Assembly: GCA_903824495.1 (NCBI GenBank) | Contig: CAIJXB010000051.1 | Coordinates: forward strand, 1-64,000 | Source of the DNA: an uncultured Chlamydiae bacterium | Lineage (GTDB): Bacteria; Chlamydiota; Chlamydiia; Chlamydiales; Rhabdochlamydiaceae | Length of the DNA: 64,000 nucleotides | Reading direction: 5' to 3' | Part shown: positions 43,854 through 52,713 of the stretch, in pieces | Position numbering within the stretch: the stretch's first letter is position 1 | Layout: each line of letters begins with the position of its first letter | The notes under the pieces: model-generated | The model's input: the letters and a program-made list of their open reading frames with translations, nothing else | Database searches by the model: none | What the model was told of the DNA's origin: nothing | Made by a program: the position numbers and the translations under genes

Positions 43854-44467
43854 AATGGAAAGAACTATTAGAACACATGGATCCGCTGCTCCCAGCGGAT
43901 TTTTTTTCTTATAGCTTTGGCATTTCCTCTAAAATGACAGAGGTGCCAGATACTTCTCATCTTTTAGATGAGGAGAAATTTGGCTCTCTTTATTTGTCAT
44001 GGAATGAAGAGGGGATTTCTGGTAAGGCAATCATCGAAAAGCCTTTTGAAGGGGCTTTTTTCCCAGACTATCGCAAAGGGGACTGCTTAGAAATTTTTAT
44101 CGATACAAGGGATCATAAAAAAAGTGGATTTGCCTCCCGCTTTTGTCACCACTTTGTGTTTTTAGCAGGAGAAGTGAATGGGATTAGAGCCGAAGAGGTC
44201 TCCAGATTTCGCTCAGAAGACACCCATCCTCTTTGCAATGCATCTGATTTAATCGTTTCCATCCATGCAAGTAAAAAATCGTATGAGCTTTCCTTTCAGA
44301 TTAAAGAAAACGCTCTTCATGGTTTTGATCCTTCGCAGTTTCCAAGAATGGGATTTGCCTATAGAATCAGTCGCTTTAAAGGCAAACCCCAACATTTTCC
44401 CGTATCATCAGAGAGATTTGAATTATTTGAGCATCCAGGACTTTGGGCTAGCGTATCACTTACTTAA
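43850..44467 (+). CDS. Conserved hypothetical protein, CBM9/DOMON-like fold
   Basis: A 205-residue soluble protein. GSLYLSWNEEGISGKAIIEK, GDCLEIFIDTRDH and the MGFAYRISRF end follow the beta-sandwich pattern of CBM9-like domains (notably E-(I/V)-(F/Y)-I-D-(T/P)). No signal peptide. It sits between the PpiD-like gene and gcvH and probably corresponds to the hypothetical gene next to gcsH in Chlamydia trachomatis. Ligand unknown. Confidence 0.65.
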   Translation: MKWKELLEHMDPLLPADFFSYSFGISSKMTEVPDTSHLLDEEKFGSLYLSWNEEGISGKAIIEKPFEGAFFPDYRKGDCLEIFIDTRDHKKSGFASRFCHHFVFLAGEVNGIRAEEVSRFRSEDTHPLCNASDLIVSIHASKKSYELSFQIKENALHGFDPSQFPRMGFAYRISRFKGKPQHFPVSSERFELFEHPGLWASVSLT

Positions 44468-44482
44468 TTAAAAGGGCTTAAT

Positions 44483-44860
44483 ATGACAACAGATAGAAAA
44501 TACACACCTTCCCACGAATGGATAGAGTTGAATGGCAACCAAGGCCTTGTAGGTATCACAAACTATGCTAAAGGGGAATTTGGGGATATTGTCTATATAG
44601 AGCTTCCACAAGTTGGGAAAAAGGTCTTATCCGGTGAGGAAGTCGTAGTCCTTGAATCTACTAAAGCAGCAGCTGATATCTACGCTCCAGTCTCAGGTGA
44701 GATCGTAGAGGTGAATGAAGCTTTACAAAAGGATTTAAGTCTTTTGAATAACGATCCCGAAGGGAAAGGCTGGTTATTTAAAATGACCCTTTCTCAAGGT
44801 GGTGAGAAAGAGTCATTGTTGCTGAGTGTCAGCGAGTATAAGGAAATGATTAGTGGTTAA
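44483..44860 (+). CDS. gcvH: Glycine cleavage system H protein-like lipoyl carrier
   Basis: A 125-residue lipoyl protein: HEWIELNGNQGLVGITNYAK, VVVLESTKAAADIYAPVSGE with the lipoylated Lys at 61, and NNDPEGKGWLFKM. No gcvT or gcvP is seen in the window. In Chlamydia the H protein also occurs alone, so it may serve lipoate handling rather than glycine cleavage; lplA is encoded 4.5 kb upstream. Confidence 0.95.
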   Translation: MTTDRKYTPSHEWIELNGNQGLVGITNYAKGEFGDIVYIELPQVGKKVLSGEEVVVLESTKAAADIYAPVSGEIVEVNEALQKDLSLLNNDPEGKGWLFKMTLSQGGEKESLLLSVSEYKEMISG

Positions 44861-45249
44861 AGATCAAAGTCTGTTGTTGAAACTTTCGCTACTTTTACTT
44901 CGCGAATATGTTCCTCAGGAAGGATTTTGTCTCTAGATACAGTACAGTAGTTTAAAAGTCCAAGAGTTGCAACGTTTGCGATGTTATTTAAAAAGAGGAT
45001 TCCAAGATCTTTTGCATCATCCATATGGGAGATGGTGCGCATTTTGAGTTTACCATCTTTCATGAGGCCGGATTCGTAGGTGTAATTAGGATTAAAAGCG
45101 GCTTGAGTGAGTTTTCTCCCGATCAAAGCCAAAGCAATCATAGCTGTTCCAAGAGAAACAACCATCCCTACTCCAGGAAGAGGGACTGTTTGGGGGACGT
45201 ATGCACTTGCAAAGTGTTGATGTTTTATGATGTCATTAATGTTTGTCAT
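44857..45249 (-). CDS. Single-copy relative of the two-lobed membrane protein (Inc-like candidate)
   Basis: The 130-residue protein carries one copy of the unit found twice in the protein at 19154-19927: VPLPGVGMVVSLGTAMIALA followed by DLGILFLNNIANVATLGLLN. The two hydrophobic lobes are separated by about 40 polar residues. Start at ATG 45249 is supported by AAAAGG 8 bases upstream; a longer frame to 45282 is less likely. It overlaps the gcvH stop by 4 bases, tail to tail. Function unknown. Confidence 0.7.
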   Translation of the reverse strand: MTNINDIIKHQHFASAYVPQTVPLPGVGMVVSLGTAMIALALIGRKLTQAAFNPNYTYESGLMKDGKLKMRTISHMDDAKDLGILFLNNIANVATLGLLNYCTVSRDKILPEEHIREVKVAKVSTTDFDL

Positions 45250-45284
45250 ATTATTACCTTTTATTGTTATTAATAATAACATTT

Positions 45285-45292
45285 ATTATATC
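45285..45292 (-). promoter_or_regulatory. -10-like box GATATAAT upstream of the single-copy relative
   Basis: Minus-strand GATATAAT lies 36 bases before the ATG at 45249, the same element as at 19960-19967 and 46046-46053. Confidence 0.4.
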
Positions 45293-45488
45293 ACAAAAGT
45301 GTAATTAGTTCAATTTAGTTTTCTGTTTGCGGTTAATTTTTTTAAAGCACTTATTTTAAGCGATATAGAGCCTTAAATCTATTTTGGTTAGCAGCTAAAA
45401 CCTCGATGCCGGCCCAGAAGCCTCTTCTTGGGAGATTTCAACGTACCAGGGCAAAGGCCTCTGCTATGGCCTCATTAGAGGGCTCTAT

Positions 45489-46018
45489 TTATTGCTTGGG
45501 TCGGGTTTCTTGAAGATCTCCCAGCATCAAATAAAAGGCCATATCTGCATCTTCAGCAGGTGTTTGCTTGGGTATGGCCTTTGGCTCTTCAACACTACCC
45601 GCATAGAGCTTACAGAGATCGAAGAAGAGTTGATCTTCTCTATAAGGGATCGATAGTTTTGGAGGTTTATTATCAGAAGGGGAATCTCCACCAAGGAGAA
45701 GTAAGTAAGCAAAAGGATCTTCTTCTATGGGAGCTTCTGGTTCTTTATGGGCTGGAGTAATAACCTTCTTATTTACGAGCTTGTCGAAAAACACCCTGCC
45801 AAATTTTTGTACTATTTCCAAGCGACACATCGAGTAGCAAATAACCCGATCATTCTCACGTTCTCGTACCAAGTTTCTACGTAAAATGGGTTGACGATAG
45901 ATCCTCCAAGAGCCTTTAGAACTGTAATTACGAGCTCCCTTTTTTTCTTTTTATAAAGGGTCTGATTATCCCATGACGTTGCAGTTATTGTGGGGGTATT
46001 TCCAATATTGGTTGTCAT
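45489..46018 (-). pseudogene. Small hypothetical membrane-associated protein, apparently frameshifted
   Basis: A well-supported start (ATG 46018, AGGAAA 8-10 bases upstream, GATATAAT box at 46046-46053) opens a 68-residue frame ending FATRCVAWK at a stop at 45812. In the neighbouring frame, with no good start of its own (only a TTG at 45872), 127 residues continue to 45489. Adding one A at the AAA before the stop joins them as RCVAWKIVQKFGRVFFDKLV, a smooth amphipathic helix. The N-terminal part has a hydrophobic stretch (LVITVLKALGGSIVNPF), the C-terminal part is acidic and Pro-rich with two similar segments (DPFAYLLLLGGD and DMAFYLMLGDL). It could be one broken gene of about 176 residues or two small ones. 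Confidence 0.5.
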
Positions 46019-46045
46019 ATATTTTCCTTTTGTTTTTATGTGATA

Positions 46046-46053
46046 ATTATATC
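46046..46053 (-). promoter_or_regulatory. -10-like box GATATAAT upstream of the frameshifted small gene
   Basis: Minus-strand ACACGATATAATTATCACAT lies about 28 bases before the ATG at 46018 and resembles the sequence upstream of 19927. The divergent AsmA/TamB-like gene starts 210 bases further on; the rest of the gap is AT-rich with no other feature that I can support. Confidence 0.4.
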
Positions 46054-46265
46054 GTGTTATTGCGTTTATTTGTTATTAAAACAATTTTTATGTGAAATTT
46101 AATTTCAATATTAATTTTATGAAAAAATTATTTCATTTCGTATTCGGGATTGCTTGAGATGAGTGGTTTTGTTTTCAGTCAGCGTGCATAAATTTTTTTC
46201 TTTTCTTCTAGAAGCCTCATCATTAAGATGGTTTTTGGTCTTCCAAGCAGATAAGGAATTTTGGC

Positions 46266-49200
46266 ATGAGAAAGAGAATTTGGCTTTTAGCTTTTGTGGC
46301 AGTATTGGGCTTGCTCGTCATAGCAAGAGATGCACTTGTTACTAAAGCTGCAGAAGTGTATGTGCTGAAGAAGATGACTTCTCAAGGTTGGACCTTTGAA
46401 AATGTCCAAAGAGAAAAAAATACACTTCACATCAAAAAACTCTCTTATCAAAATCCATCAAGCAGCACATTTGTAGAAGAAGCGCATGTAGCTTTTCATT
46501 TGTCTCTTATTCCTTTGCAGATTCATCCTACTGTCAATATTTCTAAACTTCTTATAGATATAACGAATGCCAGCTCTTCTGATGATTCTATGCTAGGTCT
46601 TTTGCTTGCTTTAGGAGATAGAAGGCTCGATCTCAAACTATCTATCGGAGAGGGGGAGGTAAGAGGGGTTTTAGAAAATCCTTTTGGCTTTTCTTTTACA
46701 CCAGGAGCTGAGAAAAGAGAGATCGGAACTTTGCAGATCCAAGATTTAGAGAAAAAAGCTTTTTTATCAACCCATTTAAGATGGGAAAAAGACTCTTTGG
46801 TTTCTCAGTTAGAGATAGAAAAAGGAAGTGCATCCGATTTGATCACGCTTGCGTCATTCATGCAAGTAGATGCCCTTAAAGGATGGAGTCAAGGAGAGGG
46901 GGAAGTGTCAGCTTCCATTAAAACCAAGTTTCATCCAAAGAAAGGACTTGAAGAGATGGAAGGGAAACTGGATTTAGAAGACATCTCCTTTTTTCATCCA
47001 GAGATCGGAGGACACGTCCTTTCAAAATCGTTGAAAGGAACTCTTCTTTTTTCCCCTAAAGGACCGAAGGATAAAAATCTTTCTTTTTGGAAAAGAGTAG
47101 ATCTCTTTTTGACCTTTGAAGATACGTCCTTTGGTTTGCAGCAAAAAGATTTTGCCTTTGGTGTCAGCGATGTTCTTGGTGAGATGAGACTAACGCCAGA
47201 TGATGATCCCTATTTGAAGATGGGAGGCAAGGTTCTCTCTAATAAACAAGAGATCCCGTTTGAAGTAGAAGGAAAAGGACAGCTTTTAGAAAAAAGAGCT
47301 TTTTGGCTTGAGACAAAAGTGGATTTTTTCCTTCCTAAAAAAGAGCCACATCTATTTATCTCTTACGCTCAAAATGAAACCGGGGAAAGCTCTCTTCAAA
47401 TAGAGTGCAAAGAGATAGCTCAAGAAGTTTTCAATATCCTGACCCTTTCTTTTCCTTACTTTCATTTGCCAGAGTGCTCGATGCTAGCTGGTGAGTTTGC
47501 GGGGAATTTTACTGGATCTTTTAAACAAGGTCTTGCAAAAACATTGACCCTTTCAGAGTTTAAATCAAAAGGACTTGCTTTAACATCTGCAAACTATGTC
47601 TTGAAAAACTCATCTGAGATTGCTTTTTCTGGAAGTCTAGAGCAAGGGAAACTTGTCTCTTTGGAAGCTGATGTATCTAAAGTTGACTTTGATGCTCAAA
47701 ACAAAGAACTTGTTCGCTCTCTTTCAGGAAAATTAAGCATCGCTTCAGGAGCAATCGTTACCTCTTCTTTAGAAGGTTTTTATCAGGGGATATGGGGAAG
47801 CGCTCAAGTTTTGGATTCATCAGCACCAGATCTTGTCCACATAGAGTGCAAGGCGCCATCAAGTGATCTGATGCAAAAGATCTGGAAGGGGTCCTCTACT
47901 AAGGACCAAGCTTCCGTGACCCGTTTTACAGCAGATGTATCCAACTTAGACGGCAAAGCGCACGGAGCTTGTTTGATCAAGCTCATTTCTTCTTCAGGGG
48001 TAGAGGAAGAGATCGATCTACAACTTTCTTTAAATAAAGAGATTTCACGTAAAGTTAGCGATCTTCTTACTGGTTTTGACTTTTCCTCTCTTCGGGGCTT
48101 TTTCAAAACAGATCGCCTTTCATCCGATACTTCAAGTCTTTGGATTAAACCTTTTCTCGGAGCTCTTACTCTAGAAGGATATTTAAGTGGAGAAGGGGAG
48201 TTTGATAGAAAAAAACTTTCGGTGGATGTTTTCGGGGCAAGCTTTAATCTATCAGACGGCTCATGGGATGTAAGTGCTAAACTTGGAAGCGATGCACAAA
48301 AAGCTCACATAACCTATGACTATAAAGAAGGGCTCTGGAAGGGAACGATCCCAGTGGATCTTCTTCATGTACAAAACAGCAAACTGCACTTAGAAGCAAA
48401 GGTGCAAAACAGCCTTCTTTTCTTTGAAGGGGATCAGCTATGGACAGACCACTTAGAAGCAGACGCGTTTGGTAGTAAACTTCTCGGAACACTTCTCATC
48501 AATAAGTCGGGAGTGCACTTAGCCTCTAAATCCTTTGAAGGGGATTTGTTAACTTTAACTCCGGTAGTAGCTCGCTACTATCCTCAAGTTTCCTCCTTAG
48601 GACTGAAAGGCACATTTTCAGTGGATGATCACAGCTGCGTGCTTGAAGGGAAAAAACAAGGGGACCTGTGGGTATGGGATTGGAAAGCATCGATCGGTTT
48701 AAAGGATCTTGCTTGTAACTTTGGAAAGGTGGGGAAAATCCATCAAGGAAGAGTTCGTTTAGAAGCAAATTCCTTAGGCGATTTTAAATGCAGAGACATT
48801 CAAGGGTATTACGCTTTAGGGAAATCAGGATGTCCCTTTGCTTTAAGTGATATTGGGTGGTCTTCATCCTCAGGGGCGGGGATTGATTTTTCACTACTTG
48901 CAAAAGATCCAAAAAGAGAGTGGGCATATGTGCAAGGTAAAGTAGAAAAGCAAAAGGGAGGAGTCGTTGTTTCTTTATCTCCCCACTGCCATCTTCTCGG
49001 CCTTGTGATGGATATAGCTCCTTTTATGATTACGGAAAAATATGCTGTGAGTCCTCTTAAAGTTTCCTCTTCCATCAAACTCGAGCAGCTTCCTTCCTAT
49101 TTTACGATGTGGAAAGAGATGGGGATCTCGATTCCTCAAATGTCTTTTTTAGAAGGATATTTGGGAACTGTGGGGTTACAAGCTGTTTATGATCTACAAA

Positions 49201-51089
49201 AGTCAGCTTGGAAAGCATCGCTTAAAAGCTCTGAAATTGCTACTTCACAAAATGTGATTGGCAAAGCTTCTTGTCTTTTAACTGGCGATGCTAAGCAAAT
49301 AAAAATAGAGAGCTGTGAAATCGGCTCTGCAAGCATTGCGGGCTCTTTAGATTTTCAGGGAAGTGAATGGGTCATCCCCTCTTTATCTGTAGAGTGGGAT
49401 GAGGGAAGATGTCAGATCAAAGGTAAATACTATCCTTTATCATCTAAGCTGATAATTCCAACATTTTCAGCTTCGTTTGCTTCCAAAGAGCTTGGCACCA
49501 CCCAAGTTCAAGGTGTCTTTGAAGGGACTTATCTAGGCGAGAGTAGTTCTTTTCAAGGAAAGGGATCCTCGCGTGTTCTAGCAAGCTTACCAGCTTCTAT
49601 TGGCATCGGGGTTGAATCAACAAAAGACATCCCTTTTGTCTTTGATTCCAAACGCGGTATGCAGATCGAGAAAAGTCAGTGGGAACTTACCTCCTTAAAA
49701 GGAAACAAACAAAGGCTTGGGAAATTTGCTACAAAGACTCTGACCTATGTAACAGCAGAAAAAAGAGTGACCCTTCAAGGTGGGGCTCTGACTCTTTCCA
49801 AAGACTCTTATAAATTATTACAAACAACTTCAGCATTTGCAGACATCCTTAAAGACATCCAAATTGATCAAGAGATCGATCTGCAAGGAGAGGTTGACAT
49901 TGCTCCTAAGCATAGGAAAATGACAGCTACCTTAAACAATGGTAAGTATAAGATCAAAGGGATGCCCTTTGAGCTCAAACAAACCAAGCTGCAACTTGAC
50001 CAAGATGACTTTTATATGTCATGCCAAACTAAGTGCCAAGATGAGCCCCTTCTACTGAATCTTCAAATGAAACTAGGTGCCCTTCCAACGGCCTGTCTTT
50101 TAATTAAGGATCATCCTGAGCAAAAAGGGATGGCAATTGGGCTTAAAAAGTCACTTAAAGATGGATGGTTTTGTGATGGTATCCAAGGGTCTTGTAAAGG
50201 GATCTCTCTTCAAGTTCAAAAAACAGGAAGCTCTTATGATGTGCAGATGACAGCTGATCTTACGCAAGTTCCAGCGCTTCTTCCAAAGCCTTGGGCTGCC
50301 AGCATGAAGAAATGGTCTTTAGGTCCTGGTTATTCCTTTAAAGGATCTCTCGCTTTAAATCCAAAGCAGCCGTTCCAAATCCAATCTTTAAAAGGGGATT
50401 TACTCGGCAATAACTTTGAGTTTTTGGGTAAAACCTTTTCATCTCTTTCAGCCAAAGTAGACTTTTCAGCAAATAAAGGGCGTATCCATAGTGTGAAATT
50501 AGAGGATGACCTAGCAAATCTTTCTATCAAAACAATTGATCTGGCCTTCAATCCAGAAATCAAATCATGGGATATTTCAGCCCCTCTTATCTATGTCAAA
50601 GACTTTGCTCCAGCTCTTTTCATCAAAGGGCGTAAAGAGCGTGGTGTTGAGATTAAAAACCTAGGTATCTACGACCTTAAAGGTGTCTTAAGTAAGGTAG
50701 AGAGCTTTGAAGCAAAAGGAGCTCTATTTTTTTCCTCCTTTGAAAAGAAAGAGTTTTCCTTCTGGGACGCCCCTTTAAATCTCATGAAAGATTGGGGACT
50801 TGATCCTGGTATTTTAACACCAGTGACAGGAGAGGCAGACTTTGTCCTTCGTCACGGCTGTTTTTACTTCACAGCACTTCGCAACGTCTATAGCGATGGA
50901 CAGCGCTCTCAATTCTATCTAGCAGAAGGATCGGATGCATCATACCTAGCTTTAGATGGAAGTTGGCACGTAGATCTTTCCATGAAGCAAAATGTTGTTT
51001 GGAAAGTAACAGAAGATCTTGTTCTATCGATTCGAGGGACTGTTGACAAACCAAAGTATAGTTTTAAATCGAGCAAAAAGTCTCGTTAA
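46266..51089 (+). CDS. Very large AsmA/TamB-like envelope protein
   Basis: The 1607-residue protein starts with one uncleaved-type membrane segment (RIWLLAFVAVLGLLVIARDA) followed by KAAEVYVLKKMTSQGWTFEN and long beta-rich sequence with short repeated strand patterns (KLSIASGAIVTSSLEG, LDLEDISF, GKVLSNKQEIPF), ending in a TamB/YhdP-like region (LVLSIRGTVDKPKYSFK). AsmA-like proteins form long grooves thought to move phospholipids between membranes. Assignment rests on architecture, not on a unique motif. AAGGA is 9 bases before the ATG. A small ComF-like frame overlaps its 3' end. Confidence 0.7.
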   Translation: MRKRIWLLAFVAVLGLLVIARDALVTKAAEVYVLKKMTSQGWTFENVQREKNTLHIKKLSYQNPSSSTFVEEAHVAFHLSLIPLQIHPTVNISKLLIDITNASSSDDSMLGLLLALGDRRLDLKLSIGEGEVRGVLENPFGFSFTPGAEKREIGTLQIQDLEKKAFLSTHLRWEKDSLVSQLEIEKGSASDLITLASFMQVDALKGWSQGEGEVSASIKTKFHPKKGLEEMEGKLDLEDISFFHPEIGGHVLSKSLKGTLLFSPKGPKDKNLSFWKRVDLFLTFEDTSFGLQQKDFAFGVSDVLGEMRLTPDDDPYLKMGGKVLSNKQEIPFEVEGKGQLLEKRAFWLETKVDFFLPKKEPHLFISYAQNETGESSLQIECKEIAQEVFNILTLSFPYFHLPECSMLAGEFAGNFTGSFKQGLAKTLTLSEFKSKGLALTSANYVLKNSSEIAFSGSLEQGKLVSLEADVSKVDFDAQNKELVRSLSGKLSIASGAIVTSSLEGFYQGIWGSAQVLDSSAPDLVHIECKAPSSDLMQKIWKGSSTKDQASVTRFTADVSNLDGKAHGACLIKLISSSGVEEEIDLQLSLNKEISRKVSDLLTGFDFSSLRGFFKTDRLSSDTSSLWIKPFLGALTLEGYLSGEGEFDRKKLSVDVFGASFNLSDGSWDVSAKLGSDAQKAHITYDYKEGLWKGTIPVDLLHVQNSKLHLEAKVQNSLLFFEGDQLWTDHLEADAFGSKLLGTLLINKSGVHLASKSFEGDLLTLTPVVARYYPQVSSLGLKGTFSVDDHSCVLEGKKQGDLWVWDWKASIGLKDLACNFGKVGKIHQGRVRLEANSLGDFKCRDIQGYYALGKSGCPFALSDIGWSSSSGAGIDFSLLAKDPKREWAYVQGKVEKQKGGVVVSLSPHCHLLGLVMDIAPFMITEKYAVSPLKVSSSIKLEQLPSYFTMWKEMGISIPQMSFLEGYLGTVGLQAVYDLQKSAWKASLKSSEIATSQNVIGKASCLLTGDAKQIKIESCEIGSASIAGSLDFQGSEWVIPSLSVEWDEGRCQIKGKYYPLSSKLIIPTFSASFASKELGTTQVQGVFEGTYLGESSSFQGKGSSRVLASLPASIGIGVESTKDIPFVFDSKRGMQIEKSQWELTSLKGNKQRLGKFATKTLTYVTAEKRVTLQGGALTLSKDSYKLLQTTSAFADILKDIQIDQEIDLQGEVDIAPKHRKMTATLNNGKYKIKGMPFELKQTKLQLDQDDFYMSCQTKCQDEPLLLNLQMKLGALPTACLLIKDHPEQKGMAIGLKKSLKDGWFCDGIQGSCKGISLQVQKTGSSYDVQMTADLTQVPALLPKPWAASMKKWSLGPGYSFKGSLALNPKQPFQIQSLKGDLLGNNFEFLGKTFSSLSAKVDFSANKGRIHSVKLEDDLANLSIKTIDLAFNPEIKSWDISAPLIYVKDFAPALFIKGRKERGVEIKNLGIYDLKGVLSKVESFEAKGALFFSSFEKKEFSFWDAPLNLMKDWGLDPGILTPVTGEADFVLRHGCFYFTALRNVYSDGQRSQFYLAEGSDASYLALDGSWHVDLSMKQNVVWKVTEDLVLSIRGTVDKPKYSFKSSKKSR

Positions 51090-51564
51090 GAAGCTGATTC
51101 ATTTTATCTATCCAGCGCATTGCATCCACTGTCAAGAGGAAGCGGTAGGCTCTCATCAGCTCCTTTGCCTTTATTGCAAGGAGCTGATCGAGCGCTTTCC
51201 TCTTGATCAATGCGAGCCTTATAAAGCGGCCTCTGTAGAAAAAGAGGGAGTAATCCTCTCTTTACTCAAAGAAGTAAAAGGAGCGTTTTCTCAAGAAGTG
51301 ATCTCTAGTATGTCAGCTCTTATGGCTGTTCAGATCATTGAACTCAAGTGGCCTCTTCCAGATCTGATTGTCCCATCTTCAAAAGATCCTATAAATATAC
51401 TACTTGCAAAAGAGCTGTCTAAGATATTTGGAGTAGCTGTGCAAAAAAAGCAGTATAACTGCTCTGATCAAACGGTTCTTGCAGTAGGACTAATGTTGGA
51501 TCCTTTAGAAGAGATAGAAGAAGCAGCCCCCTTACAAATCTTTCAGATAGGATTGTGCAAGTGA
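51019..51564 (+). CDS. ComF-like zinc-ribbon/phosphoribosyltransferase protein, degenerate
   Basis: After a poorly defined start the protein reads IHFIYPAHCIHCQ and LLCLYCKELIERF, the four-Cys zinc ribbon that opens ComF proteins, then a short phosphoribosyltransferase-like part (DLIVPSSKDPINILLAKELS). The PRPP loop is not clear, so activity is doubtful. The frame is open from a TTG at 51019, overlapping the preceding gene by 71 bases; a TTG at 51043 or a non-standard start nearer 51090 are alternatives. Confidence 0.6.
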   Translation: MFYRFEGLLTNQSIVLNRAKSLVKKLIHFIYPAHCIHCQEEAVGSHQLLCLYCKELIERFPLDQCEPYKAASVEKEGVILSLLKEVKGAFSQEVISSMSALMAVQIIELKWPLPDLIVPSSKDPINILLAKELSKIFGVAVQKKQYNCSDQTVLAVGLMLDPLEEIEEAAPLQIFQIGLCK

Positions 51565-51579
51565 GGCTGCGCAGGATCT

Positions 51580-52086
51580 TTAAAGAATAACACATGACCC
51601 GGGTGGAAGTTTTGTAGGTTTATTGAAATCTATGTATGCATTTGAGACTGAAGCCTTTGGGTTACAGTTTTCCTCGAGGAACATTAGGGCAACACCACTT
51701 TTATCAAGCAGTTCTATTGAGAGTTCGACCTTTTCAAGGTGGAAAGGCTGCTCTTTTCTTAGTTCTGATTCGATATGAGACCCAAGGAGCGAATTAGCTT
51801 TGTCTGTATTGACTAGCACTGTCATTGAAAAGAGTGTAGAGATGGGCATAGTTAGAGATGAAGATATGGAGTGGCGACCCCCAGCAAAAACTGTGTGAGG
51901 TTCTCCTTGAAAATGAACGGTAGTTTCTTTCGCATTAAGAATTTTTGTAATAACCACTGAGATTTTCATATCCACAGCATTTGGACAGGCTTTAGATTTT
52001 ATTGCTGCTGAGTGTAACCTGTTTGCTGTTTCTACACTTATACGTTTCATGGCTATATTTAGATCTGTGGCTGAAGAAATTAACAT
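51580..52086 (-). CDS. Hypothetical protein, member of a tandem paralogue pair (downstream copy)
   Basis: A 168-residue protein beginning MLISSATDLN, with AAAGGG 11 bases upstream of the ATG. It shares with its upstream neighbour the opening MLISS, the DMKISVVITKILNAK strand pair (DLKITTTVLKTFKKN in the neighbour) and a C-terminal segment (LEKVELSIELLDKSG versus LESINFKAELLDSTK; CNPKASVSNAYID versus FNPKAVICCAIER). No known family recognised; no signal peptide or membrane segment. Confidence 0.6.
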   Translation of the reverse strand: MLISSATDLNIAMKRISVETANRLHSAAIKSKACPNAVDMKISVVITKILNAKETTVHFQGEPHTVFAGGRHSISSSLTMPISTLFSMTVLVNTDKANSLLGSHIESELRKEQPFHLEKVELSIELLDKSGVALMFLEENCNPKASVSNAYIDFNKPTKLPPGSCVIL

Positions 52087-52119
52087 GTGAGATATCCCTT
52101 TGTTTTAAAATAAGTGAGT

Positions 52120-52653
52120 TCAAGAACTTTCGAGCCTTTCGATAGCGCAGCAGATGACGGCTTTAGGGTTAAAACTCAGCTCAGGTGGAGAGAACAAATT
52201 CTGAACAGTTTTTGTGCTATCAAGTAGCTCCGCTTTAAAGTTGATGCTTTCAAGTGTATAAGGAGCTGTACTCTCTACTTGTTTCATCAAATTAGATACA
52301 AGCTCGTCCTTAGAGAGTTTAGCTAGTTTACGGATAGGAAACACTTCTTCGAAAGATTGGGCTATGCTATTGGGAGCGGTGCCCCCAGGATTGTAAACCC
52401 GTTTTCTTTTTCCTCTCTGTATGGATACTTCTTGGTCTTGAGATTTTGGAAGCTTATAAGTTAATGCGGCAGGCCATGACAGGAAGGGATTTTTTTTAAA
52501 AGTTTTTAGAACAGTTGTTGTGATCTTTAAGTCTGTAACATCAAGAGTGATTTTATCTTGTTCTTTTGCACCCTTTAGTAATTCTGCCATTTTTTGATCA
52601 ACGCATGTGCGGACATGCGCTATGCTATGAGGAGTATTTGAAGAAATAAGCAT
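52120..52653 (-). CDS. Hypothetical protein, member of a tandem paralogue pair (upstream copy)
   Basis: About 177 residues, opening MLISSNTPHS from the ATG at 52653 (AAAAGG 8 bases upstream; a GTG at 52662 is possible). It is paralogous to the next gene downstream, 33 bases away, so the pair likely arose by tandem duplication and then diverged. A basic stretch (RGKRKRVY) sits mid-protein. Function unknown. Confidence 0.6.
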   Translation of the reverse strand: MLISSNTPHSIAHVRTCVDQKMAELLKGAKEQDKITLDVTDLKITTTVLKTFKKNPFLSWPAALTYKLPKSQDQEVSIQRGKRKRVYNPGGTAPNSIAQSFEEVFPIRKLAKLSKDELVSNLMKQVESTAPYTLESINFKAELLDSTKTVQNLFSPPELSFNPKAVICCAIERLESS

Positions 52654-52713
52654 GAGGAGCACCTTTTTAGTGCAAAGAAACTACGTTAAGAAAAAATAAA
52701 GTGCAAGAAGGTT

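Noticed and set aside
46019..46265. Small RNA or riboswitch in front of the AsmA/TamB-like gene
   Set aside because: The gap is AT-rich without stable stems; only the GATATAAT box can be supported.
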